Below, in pieces: positions 6,328 to 14,147 of a stretch of 64,000 bases of DNA. The notes beneath the pieces were generated by a model. That model was given only the letters and a program-made list of their open reading frames with translations, was not told the DNA's origin and ran no database searches. Within the stretch, counting starts at the first letter, position 1; the number at the start of each line of letters is the position of its first letter. A program made the position numbers and the translations under genes. This stretch comes from Chitinophaga pinensis (GTDB taxonomy: Bacteria > Bacteroidota > Bacteroidia > B-17B0 > Aurantibacillaceae): positions 61,803 through 125,802 of the forward strand of contig CAMAPT010000008.1 of assembly GCA_945860225.1 (NCBI GenBank). Reading direction: 5' to 3'.

Positions 6328-9300
6328 ATGTTCCTAATATTTGACACCGAAACTACAGGTTTACCACGCAGTTATAACGCACCACTAACCGATTTTGACA
6401 ATTGGCCTCGTATGGTGCAGGTTGCTTGGCAATTACACGATGCCCAAGGAAATTTAATAAATAGTCATTCTATTATTATCAAACCAGATGGCTACACCAT
6501 TCCATTTAATGCCGTTCAAATACACGGAATCACCAATGAACGCGCTATAGAAGAAGGGCAAGACTTAAAAACAGTTTTACAAGAATTTGTAGATGTTGTT
6601 AATCAGGCAAAATATTTATGCGGACACAATATTGAGTTTGATAATAATATTATTGGTGCTGAATTATTACGTTGTGGTTTAGAAAATGTGTTAGCTGCTA
6701 AACCATTTATTGATACGAAGAACGATGAAACTACAGAGTATTGCGCAATACCCGGTGGACGTGGTGGAAAATATAAATGGCCAACATTAACGGAGTTATA
6801 TACAAAATTATTTAATGCTTCTTTCGAAGAAGCCCATAACGCAGCCTTTGACGTTTTAGCAACCGGCAAAGTATTCTTCGAAATTATTAAACGAGGAATT
6901 ACTAAAGTTTCCGAAATTCCGGCTACTGAATTACAAACGATTACATACCAAGACCCTGATTTATCGGCACTGTATCAACATGAACAAAATTGGAAAGAAA
7001 GAAAAAATCAGAAAGTAGAAGTTAAAAGTCAGAAGTTAGATGCCGTTGTCACTTCGAGCGAAGTCGAAAAGTCTAAACTAAAATTTTCACACCTTCACAA
7101 TCATACGCAATTCTCAGTACTTCAATCAACGAGTGGTGTTAAAGAGCTAGTAAGTAAAGCAGTGTTTTACGGTATGCCGGCTGTTGCGATGACCGATCAC
7201 GGCAATATGTATGGGGCTTTTCAATTTTGGCAAGCCATTGATAAACATAACAAAAGTGTAAAAGACCATAATGCTGCTATTGAAAAAGGAGAAAATGAAG
7301 GAGATTTACAAACTGAACTGAAATGCATTATTGGTTGTGAACTATTTATTTGTAAAGATCATAAAGATAAAACCAAGCAAGACAATGGTTATACACAAGT
7401 ATTCATTGCTAAAAACAAACTGGGTTATCAAAATTTATCGAAGTTAAGTTCAGTTGGTTTAATCGACGGTTCTTATTATGTACCTCGTATTGATAAAAAT
7501 TTATTGCTGCAATACAAAGAGGGGTTAATTGCCACAACCGGTTCTTTATCTTCCGAAATACCTCATTTAATTTTAAATGTTGGTGAAGAGCAAGCGGAAG
7601 AAGTTTTTGTTTGGTATAAGGAATTATTTGGAGATGATTTTTACGTCGAATTAAATCGCCATGATTTACAAGAGGAAAATCACGTTAATGAAGTGTTGTT
7701 GAGATTTGCGGCTAAACATCATGTTAAATATTTCGCTGCAAATAGCAATTACTATTTAGATAAAAACGGCTTCGACGCACACGATATTTTATTATGCGTA
7801 AAAGACGGTGAAAAAAAAGCAACCCCGGTTGGCCGTGGACGAGGCTTTAGATATGGCTTACAGAACAAAGAGTTTTATTTTAAATCTCCTAAAGAGATGA
7901 TAGAGCTATTTGCTGATATGCCCGAAGCGATTGAGATGACCAACGAAATTGTAGCTAAGGTGGAACAGTTTAAATTGGGTCGGGATATTTTGTTACCTAA
8001 GTTTGAAATTGCACAAGAGTTTATTGATGCGAATATTGAAGAAATTAATGCTTCGCATCAACGAATCATTGCTTTAAAAGAAAAAGGCTGGGCTGAAAAA
8101 AATTTATCGCCCGAAGCTATTGAAGCACAAAAAGCTGAAATGCGCGTCATAGCAGAACAGTTTATTTACATGTCTCATTTAACTTGGGAAGGCGCTCACA
8201 AGCGCTATCCGGACATGCTAGATTCTACAAAAGAACGTATTGCTTTTGAGCTAGCAACCATCGAAAGAATGGGTTACCCCGGTTATTTTTTAATCGTGGC
8301 CGACTTCATTTCTAAAGCTCGCGAAATGGGCGTAGCAGTTGGTCCGGGTCGTGGTTCGGCAGCTGGTTCTGCCATTGCGTATTGTTTATGGATTACTAAT
8401 GTTGACCCAATTAAGTTCGATCTCCTCTTTGAGCGTTTCTTGAATCCTGATCGTATCAGTATGCCCGATATTGATATTGACTTTGATGATGAAGGTCGCG
8501 ATAAAGTCATTAAATACGTTATTGACAAATACGGCTTTAATCAAGTTGCCCAAATTATTACTTATGGTACCATGGGCGGTAAATCTGCTATTCGAGATAC
8601 AGCAAGGGTTCTAGATTTACCGTTGTCTGATGCCGATAAGTTAGCAAAAGCATTTCCAGATAGTTTAGATGCTAAATTAAAAGCCCTATTAAAACCTGGA
8701 GGCATCGACGAAAAATATTTAGGTAAGATTAAAGATAAACGTGAGGTGATTGAACAATCTCATAACTTTAGAAAATTAGCTGAAGAAAGAACACCTGAAG
8801 CGGATGTACTAAAGCAAGCATACGAACTTGAAGGTTGTTTACGAAACACTGGTATTCATGCCTGTGGTGTGATTATTACACCAGATGATATGGTAAAGTT
8901 TGTACCGGTTACGAAGGCAAAAGACAGTGATATGCTCGTAACCCAATTTGATAACTCGGTAGCAGAAAGTGCCGGATTATTAAAAATGGACTTCTTGGGT
9001 TTAAGAACCTTAACCATTATTAAAGACGCTTTAAGTTATATCAAACAAAATCATGGAATTGATATTGACATTGATGCAATCCCATTGGACGATAAAAAAA
9101 CATACGAATTATTTCAACGAGGCGAAACAAACGGTGTGTTCCAGTATGAGAGTGCCGGAATGCAAAAATCTTTAAAAGATTTAAAGCCCGATACATTTAA
9201 TGATTTAATTGCGATGAATGCTTTGTATCGTCCGGGGCCACTAGCATACATTCCAAACTATATTAATCGTAAACATGGCCGAGAGCCTGTAACCTTTGAT

Positions 9301-10800
9301 TTAGAAGGGATGGATGAATACTTAGGAGAAACATACGGCATTACGGTTTATCAAGAGCAAGTAATGCGGCTTTCTCAAAAATTAGCAAATTTTACCAAAG
9401 GTGATGCCGATACATTGCGTAAGGCAATGGGAAAAAAAGACAGAGCAACGCTTGATAAAATGAAAGGCAAATTCATTGATAATTGCAAAGCCAATAATCA
9501 TGACCCTGCAGTTGCCGAAAAGGTATGGAAAGATTGGGAAGCCTTTGCAAGTTATGCTTTCAATAAATCGCACTCTACCTGTTATGCTTATGTTGCTTTT
9601 CAAACGGCCTACATCAAAGCACACTATCCATCAGAGTTTATGGCTTCTGTTTTAAATCATGCCGGAAGCATTGATGCGATTTCTTTTTTAATGGAAGAAT
9701 GTAAACGAATGGGGGTAAAAGTACTTGGCCCGGATATTAATGAAGGGTTTGCGAAATTTGCCGTAATTCCTGGAGGGACAGATATTCGTTTTGGAATGGG
9801 AGCCATTAAAGGTGTTGGAGAAAATACGGTTAACAACCTCATCGAAGAAAGAAATTTAAATGGTAAATTTTCCTCTGTATTTGATTTAGCAAAACGTTTA
9901 GACAGCAAAAGCGTCAATAAAAAATCCATAGAAGGACTCGCTTTAGCAGGTGCTTTCGATAGCTTTGAGGGTGTTCACCGGGCCATGTTTTTTGTGCCTG
10001 ATACGGATAATTCGACGTTAACAGACCGGATGATTAAATACAGTAACCAAATGAGCTTAGGCAATGACACTTCACAGGCAAGTTTATTTGGCGGCGATGA
10101 TGAAATTGAAATTACCGAACCACAATTACCCACTAAAGTAGAGGCTTGGGGAAAACTAGCGGAATTAGCTAGAGAAAAAGAAGTAGTTGGATTCTTTATT
10201 TCAGGACATCCGTTAGATCCATACAAATTAATTATTGAACATAAATGCAATGCCAACTGTGCTCAACTAAAAGCCGGATTAGAACCTTTTAAAAATAGAG
10301 ACGTAACATTTGGTGGCATTGTTGCCGGTTTCGAAAACAGAACGAGTAAAACAGGAAATGCATTTGGTAAACTCATCATTGAAGATTATCATGGTTCCGT
10401 TGAATTAATGTTATTTGGTCAAGATTTCGTCAATTACAGTAAATACATGGTTTCACCGTTATTTATTTATGTGAAAGCCAAAGTACAAGAACGTTATGGA
10501 CAACCGGGTAGTTTAGAAATAAAAATTCAAAAAATAGAATTACTCGAAACAGTGAAAGAAACTATTTTCTCGAGTATGAAATTAAAAATCAATATCCAGG
10601 ATTTAAATGAAGAGTTAATTTCTATGCTTGATTCGGTTTTTAAAGTCTCTCAAGGCAAATGCAACGTAGAATTTTTTGTGGAAGATCCTACTGAAAATAT
10701 GAGCGTTAAACTTTATTCAAAGTCACAAAAAATTGCTGTAAGCACACACCTGATGAACGAACTGGATAAAATTGGTAACATTACTTACGAATTAAACTAA
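6328..10800 (+). CDS. dnaE: DNA polymerase III alpha subunit with fused N-terminal DEDDh exonuclease
   Basis: 1490 residues. Residues 1-200 are a DnaQ-like proofreading exonuclease: D6/E8 in FDTETTGL, GHNIEFDNN near 100, and H170/D175 in AHNAAFDVL. After a Lys/Glu-rich linker (about 225-250) comes the PHP domain, with its metal motif intact (H255, H257, H259 and MTDHGNMYGA). The polymerase core carries GVAVGPGRGSAAGS and the catalytic PDIDIDF (713-719). A clamp-binding-like peptide QASLF lies at 1250-1254, and an OB fold near 1325-1400. The protein therefore joins the replicase to its proofreader in one chain, in a different order from PolC, where the exonuclease is inserted in PHP. The ATG at 6328 lies directly before the exonuclease. 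Confidence 0.93.
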   Translation: MFLIFDTETTGLPRSYNAPLTDFDNWPRMVQVAWQLHDAQGNLINSHSIIIKPDGYTIPFNAVQIHGITNERAIEEGQDLKTVLQEFVDVVNQAKYLCGHNIEFDNNIIGAELLRCGLENVLAAKPFIDTKNDETTEYCAIPGGRGGKYKWPTLTELYTKLFNASFEEAHNAAFDVLATGKVFFEIIKRGITKVSEIPATELQTITYQDPDLSALYQHEQNWKERKNQKVEVKSQKLDAVVTSSEVEKSKLKFSHLHNHTQFSVLQSTSGVKELVSKAVFYGMPAVAMTDHGNMYGAFQFWQAIDKHNKSVKDHNAAIEKGENEGDLQTELKCIIGCELFICKDHKDKTKQDNGYTQVFIAKNKLGYQNLSKLSSVGLIDGSYYVPRIDKNLLLQYKEGLIATTGSLSSEIPHLILNVGEEQAEEVFVWYKELFGDDFYVELNRHDLQEENHVNEVLLRFAAKHHVKYFAANSNYYLDKNGFDAHDILLCVKDGEKKATPVGRGRGFRYGLQNKEFYFKSPKEMIELFADMPEAIEMTNEIVAKVEQFKLGRDILLPKFEIAQEFIDANIEEINASHQRIIALKEKGWAEKNLSPEAIEAQKAEMRVIAEQFIYMSHLTWEGAHKRYPDMLDSTKERIAFELATIERMGYPGYFLIVADFISKAREMGVAVGPGRGSAAGSAIAYCLWITNVDPIKFDLLFERFLNPDRISMPDIDIDFDDEGRDKVIKYVIDKYGFNQVAQIITYGTMGGKSAIRDTARVLDLPLSDADKLAKAFPDSLDAKLKALLKPGGIDEKYLGKIKDKREVIEQSHNFRKLAEERTPEADVLKQAYELEGCLRNTGIHACGVIITPDDMVKFVPVTKAKDSDMLVTQFDNSVAESAGLLKMDFLGLRTLTIIKDALSYIKQNHGIDIDIDAIPLDDKKTYELFQRGETNGVFQYESAGMQKSLKDLKPDTFNDLIAMNALYRPGPLAYIPNYINRKHGREPVTFDLEGMDEYLGETYGITVYQEQVMRLSQKLANFTKGDADTLRKAMGKKDRATLDKMKGKFIDNCKANNHDPAVAEKVWKDWEAFASYAFNKSHSTCYAYVAFQTAYIKAHYPSEFMASVLNHAGSIDAISFLMEECKRMGVKVLGPDINEGFAKFAVIPGGTDIRFGMGAIKGVGENTVNNLIEERNLNGKFSSVFDLAKRLDSKSVNKKSIEGLALAGAFDSFEGVHRAMFFVPDTDNSTLTDRMIKYSNQMSLGNDTSQASLFGGDDEIEITEPQLPTKVEAWGKLAELAREKEVVGFFISGHPLDPYKLIIEHKCNANCAQLKAGLEPFKNRDVTFGGIVAGFENRTSKTGNAFGKLIIEDYHGSVELMLFGQDFVNYSKYMVSPLFIYVKAKVQERYGQPGSLEIKIQKIELLETVKETIFSSMKLKINIQDLNEELISMLDSVFKVSQGKCNVEFFVEDPTENMSVKLYSKSQKIAVSTHLMNELDKIGNITYELN

Positions 10801-10818
10801 ACAAAAAACAACTTTTTG

Positions 10819-11247
10819 ATGAATACATCCATTTATCCATGTCTTTGGTTTGATAACCAAGCCCAAGAGGCAGCTAATTATTATTGCAACATATTCCCTA
10901 ACTCGAAAATTATTTCCTCTAATCCTATGGCGGTTATCTTCGAATTAAAAGGCGAACGTTTCATGGGATTAAATGGCGGGCCTTCCTTCAAATTTAATGA
11001 AGCTGTTTCGTTTGTTATCAGTTGCGAAACACAAGCTGATATTGATTACTATTGGGAAAAATTGACCCAAAACGGAGAAGAAGGTAAATGCGGATGGTTA
11101 AAAGACCAATACGGTGTATCATGGCAAGTAGTTCCTGCTATGATGGGTCAGTGGATGAATAATCCTGAAAAAGCACCAAAGGTAATGTATGCATTTATGC
11201 AAATGAAAAAATTAAATATAGAGAAATTGATGCAAGCATCATCTTAA
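10819..11247 (+). CDS. PhnB-like VOC superfamily protein
   Basis: 142 residues from the ATG at 10819 (an in-frame TTG three bases earlier is less likely). The pattern YPCLWFDNQAQEAANYYCNI followed by FPNSKI, then ELKGERFMGLNGG, FVISCETQADIDYYWEKL, CGWLKDQYGVSWQVVP, is the PhnB/3-demethylubiquinone-methyltransferase-like branch of the glyoxalase/bleomycin-resistance fold. The substrate is not defined for this family and the name methyltransferase seen in databases is historical. It follows dnaE by 18 bp and ends at a bidirectional terminator. Confidence 0.85.
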   Translation: MNTSIYPCLWFDNQAQEAANYYCNIFPNSKIISSNPMAVIFELKGERFMGLNGGPSFKFNEAVSFVISCETQADIDYYWEKLTQNGEEGKCGWLKDQYGVSWQVVPAMMGQWMNNPEKAPKVMYAFMQMKKLNIEKLMQASS

Positions 11248-11275
11248 AACCAAAACAGTTTTCTCACCACAAAAA

Positions 11276-11312
11276 AAGCCATAAACTGTTCGGTTTATGG
11301 CTTCATTTTTTT
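11276..11312. terminator. Bidirectional terminator between VOC gene and peroxiredoxin
   Basis: AAGCCATAAAC (11276-11286) pairs perfectly with GTTTATGGCTT (11293-11303); an A-run precedes and a T-run follows, fitting use by both convergent genes. Confidence 0.85.
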
Positions 11313-11322
11313 GGAAAACCTA

Positions 11323-11952
11323 TTAGTGAGCTGCTAAGTAATCAGCTACTCCTTTATGGTCTGCTTTCATACCTTCTTTACCTTTACTCCAGTTTGCAGG
11401 GCAAACTTCACCTTTTTCTTCGTTAAATTGCAAGGCATCTAATACACGAATTGCCTCATCTACGTTACGTCCCAAAGGCAAATCGTTAATTAATTGATGT
11501 CTTACAACACCCGCTTTGTCAATTAAAAATAAGCCACGGAAAGCAATCATTGGACCAGTTGCTATTAAGTTACCGACTGCATCTACATCATAATCACCAA
11601 ATAAAGTATCGTAGTTTAATGAAATTGTTTTTGTAGTATCTGCTACTAATGGATAAGTAATTCCTTTGATACCACCATTCTTTTTATCAACTTGTAACCA
11701 ACCCCAGTGGCTTTGCTCTGTGTCTGTGCTGCAACCTACTACTGCACAACCACGGCTTTCAAACTCATTTAATTTTTCTTGAAAAGCATGTAATTCAGTT
11801 GGACAAACAAATGTAAAATCTTTTGGGTAAAAGAAAAATACAACGTGTTTTTTACCAATGTATTGGTCTAAAGAGAAATTATCTACAATTTCTTCTCCAT
11901 TAATAACAGCTGCTGCGCTGAATGAAGGTGCTTTTTTTCCTACTAATGCCAT
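11323..11952 (-). CDS. 2-Cys peroxiredoxin (AhpC/Prx1 type)
   Basis: 209 residues. The protein reduces hydrogen peroxide and organic peroxides in the cytoplasm with thioredoxin-type electron donors. The peroxidatic cysteine is C50 in DFTFVCPTELHAF; the resolving cysteine is in EVCPANWSKG near residue 178, so it is a typical two-Cys enzyme acting across the dimer. The core also shows PLVADTTKTISLNYD and RGLFLIDKAGVVRH. No ahpF is adjacent, so thioredoxin rather than AhpF is the likely donor. It is divergent from a second peroxiredoxin at 12122. Confidence 0.93.
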   Translation of the reverse strand: MALVGKKAPSFSAAAVINGEEIVDNFSLDQYIGKKHVVFFFYPKDFTFVCPTELHAFQEKLNEFESRGCAVVGCSTDTEQSHWGWLQVDKKNGGIKGITYPLVADTTKTISLNYDTLFGDYDVDAVGNLIATGPMIAFRGLFLIDKAGVVRHQLINDLPLGRNVDEAIRVLDALQFNEEKGEVCPANWSKGKEGMKADHKGVADYLAAH

Positions 11953-11989
11953 ATTGTTTTGTTTTTTAAAGGTTAATTGTTTTTTTGTG

Positions 11990-11997
11990 CAAAATTA
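11990..11997 (-). promoter_or_regulatory. Probable -7 box for the peroxiredoxin gene
   Basis: On the minus strand TAATTTTG fits TAnnTTTG and is followed by GCAC, about 40 bases before the ATG. A clear -33 TTTG is missing. Confidence 0.4.
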
Positions 11998-12121
11998 TCA
12001 TTTACTTTGTTTCACAGGTTGATAACGTTTTTAAAGTTAAAAAGTTTTGAAACTTTCTACTTTTTTAACACCGAGTCAACTGAAGAATAACTCAAAAACT
12101 TAAACATATTAACTAAATATT

Positions 12122-12589
12122 ATGGCGATTATAGTAGGTCAACAAGCTCCGGATTTTAAATTATTTAACACTGAAAAAAAAGAAATTTCTTTGTCTGATT
12201 ACAAAGGTAAAAATCTGGTTATCTTATTTTTTCCTTTAGCGTTTACTGGTGTTTGTACTGCTGAATTATGTAGTGTTAGAGATCATTATAATGTTTACAC
12301 TTCTTTAAATACAGAGGTTGTTGGTATTTCAATAGATTCATTGTTTAGTTTAGAGAAATTTAAACAAGAACAAAATTATAATTTCAACCTATTATCAGAT
12401 TTTAATAAAACAACAGCCAAAGCTTATGACTCTTTGTACGATTCATTTGCTTTCGGGATGATAGGAGTAAGCAAGCGTTCGGCCTTCGTCATTGATGCTG
12501 ATGGCATCATTCGCTATGCAGAAATATTGGAAGATGCAGGCAAACAACCAAATTTTGATGCTATAAAAGCTTGTTTAGAACAGGTATAG
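12122..12589 (+). CDS. Peroxiredoxin, BCP/AhpE-like
   Basis: 155 residues, a single redoxin domain. The active site FPLAFTGVCTAELCSVRD has C45 as peroxidatic cysteine and C50 five residues on, the spacing used by BCP-type one-chain resolving. KRSAFVIDADGIIRYAEI closes the fold. It would remove peroxides in the cytoplasm using thioredoxin. It lies head to head with the Prx1-type gene with about 170 bp between them, so the two may share stress control, though no OxyR- or PerR-like site is obvious. Between its stop and rnhB (12590-12672) I see nothing. Confidence 0.88.
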   Translation: MAIIVGQQAPDFKLFNTEKKEISLSDYKGKNLVILFFPLAFTGVCTAELCSVRDHYNVYTSLNTEVVGISIDSLFSLEKFKQEQNYNFNLLSDFNKTTAKAYDSLYDSFAFGMIGVSKRSAFVIDADGIIRYAEILEDAGKQPNFDAIKACLEQV

Positions 12590-12672
12590 CATTTTAACCA
12601 GTCAAAAGTACACATAAACAACATCAACCACCGATTTAGAAACGGCAACCAACTCATATAACTTTATACACA

Positions 12673-13272
12673 TTGCTTAAATCATATTTTGATAAGCATT
12701 TAATTGAAGCAGGCTGTGACGAAGCAGGAAGGGGTTGCTTGGCTGGACCTGTGTATGCGTCTGCTGTAATACTTCCCAAAAATTACAGGAATAAATGGCT
12801 AGACGATAGCAAAAAGTTAAGCGACAAAGACCGCTATGAGTTACGTCCCGAAATTGAAGAAAAAGCCATTGTATGGGCAGTTGGCACGGTAAATAATATT
12901 GAAATTGATGAGATTAATATTTTAAATGCCTCTTTTTTAGCTATGCACAGGGCAGTTGACCAACTAAAACAACAACCTGAATTATTGCTCATTGATGGAA
13001 ATCGCTTTCAGAAATACAAAGATATTCCTCATCAATGCATTGTGAAAGGCGACGCTAAATTTTTAAGTATTGCAGCCGCCAGCATTTTGGCTAAAACCTA
13101 TCGAGACGATTTTATGAAACAAGCGGCCATAGAACATCCTCATTATGGTTGGGAAAAAAATATGGGTTACCCAACAAAAAAGCACCGTGAAGCCATTAAA
13201 ACGAATGGGACAACACCTCTACATCGATTGACATTTCAATTATTGCCTAAGCAGTTGAGTTTGGATATTTAA
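12673..13272 (+). CDS. rnhB: Ribonuclease HII
   Basis: 199 residues starting at a TTG ([21 protein letters not shown]). RNase HII cuts RNA in RNA-DNA hybrids and single ribonucleotides in DNA. The catalytic acidic residues are visible: the Asp-Glu pair in [14 protein letters not shown], Asp in LLIDGNRF, and the C-terminal Asp in AKTYRDDFM; the helix [11 protein letters not shown] is the usual signature. No ATG is available upstream of the conserved start without leaving the frame, which supports TTG initiation. Confidence 0.93.
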   Translation: MLKSYFDKHLIEAGCDEAGRGCLAGPVYASAVILPKNYRNKWLDDSKKLSDKDRYELRPEIEEKAIVWAVGTVNNIEIDEINILNASFLAMHRAVDQLKQQPELLLIDGNRFQKYKDIPHQCIVKGDAKFLSIAAASILAKTYRDDFMKQAAIEHPHYGWEKNMGYPTKKHREAIKTNGTTPLHRLTFQLLPKQLSLDI

Positions 13273-13335
13273 TCATCTAGATTAAAAAAGGTTTTGAAAA
13301 TTATTAATCGGCATTTTTCTATGGTTAAATTTTAC

Positions 13336-13354
13336 GTTATTTGTCATAAATAAC
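13336..13354. promoter_or_regulatory. Small perfect dyad just before the O-methyltransferase start
   Basis: GTTATTT (13336-13342) pairs with AAATAAC (13348-13354) around five bases, ending six bases before the ATG at 13361. It could be an operator or an RNA hairpin near the ribosome-binding region. Confidence 0.4.
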
Positions 13355-13360
13355 ATTTCA

Positions 13361-14002
13361 ATGGAATTCATAAGCAAAGACCTCAGTCAATATTGTGAAC
13401 ATCACACCTCTCCACAATCCAATTTACTTACTCAACTAAATCGAGAAACGCACTTAAAAGTGGTTTCTCCTCGTATGTTAAGTGGTCATTTACAAGGTCG
13501 TTTTTTAAGTTTTATATCCAAGCTTCATCAACCCAAATTAATTATTGAAATTGGAACCTATACAGGCTATTCTGCTATATGTTTAGCCGAAGGATTGCAT
13601 CCTGATGGCCAGTTAATCAGTATTGACGTCAATGAAGAGACCTCTGCTTTTGCCACCTCTTTTGTCGAAAAAACGGATTTATCCAAAAAAATACAACTCG
13701 TTGTAGCCGATGCCAAACTTTATTTAGAAACGGTGGATGCCCCTATAGACCTTGTTTTTATTGATGCTGACAAAAAAAATTATTTAGCATACTATCATTT
13801 AATCTTTAATAAGTTAAATAGCGGTGGATTAATTATTGCAGATAATGTATTATGGAGTGGTAAAATTACCATTCCTGAACAGGAGATGGATAGAGAAACA
13901 TTAGCCCTTCATCAGTTCAATCAATTTGTGCAACAAGACTCAAGAGTAGAAAATATACTTTTACCTATACGGGATGGGTTAATGGTTGTTAGAAAAAAAT
14001 AA
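13361..14002 (+). CDS. SAM-dependent O-methyltransferase (caffeoyl-CoA/catechol type)
   Basis: 213 residues of the O-methyltransferase family 3. The SAM site is IIEIGTYTGYSAICLAEGL, followed by ISIDVNEETSAFATSF; the metal and catalytic region is DLVFIDADKKNYLAYY and LIIADNVLWSGKI, and RDGLMVVRKK is the usual C-terminus. Enzymes of this family methylate catechol-like hydroxyls with a divalent metal; the substrate in Bacteroidota is not known. It is flanked by rnhB and purL and seems to be a single-gene unit. Confidence 0.9.
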   Translation: MEFISKDLSQYCEHHTSPQSNLLTQLNRETHLKVVSPRMLSGHLQGRFLSFISKLHQPKLIIEIGTYTGYSAICLAEGLHPDGQLISIDVNEETSAFATSFVEKTDLSKKIQLVVADAKLYLETVDAPIDLVFIDADKKNYLAYYHLIFNKLNSGGLIIADNVLWSGKITIPEQEMDRETLALHQFNQFVQQDSRVENILLPIRDGLMVVRKK

Positions 14003-14077
14003 TCTAAGTATTATTAACCGTACTGTATTTTTATAAAAACTCATTAACAAAATCAAGTCTTATTATCATCAATTTCT

Positions 14078-14085
14078 TATTTTTG
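14078..14085 (+). promoter_or_regulatory. Probable -7 box for purL
   Basis: TATTTTTG matches TAnnTTTG about 62 bases upstream of the purL ATG. No clear -33 TTTG at the right distance. Confidence 0.4.
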
Positions 14086-14147
14086 AAACTTAATTTAAAC
14101 ATGTGGTTTTGATCCAATCTTAACCAATCTAAACTATTTAAAACAAT

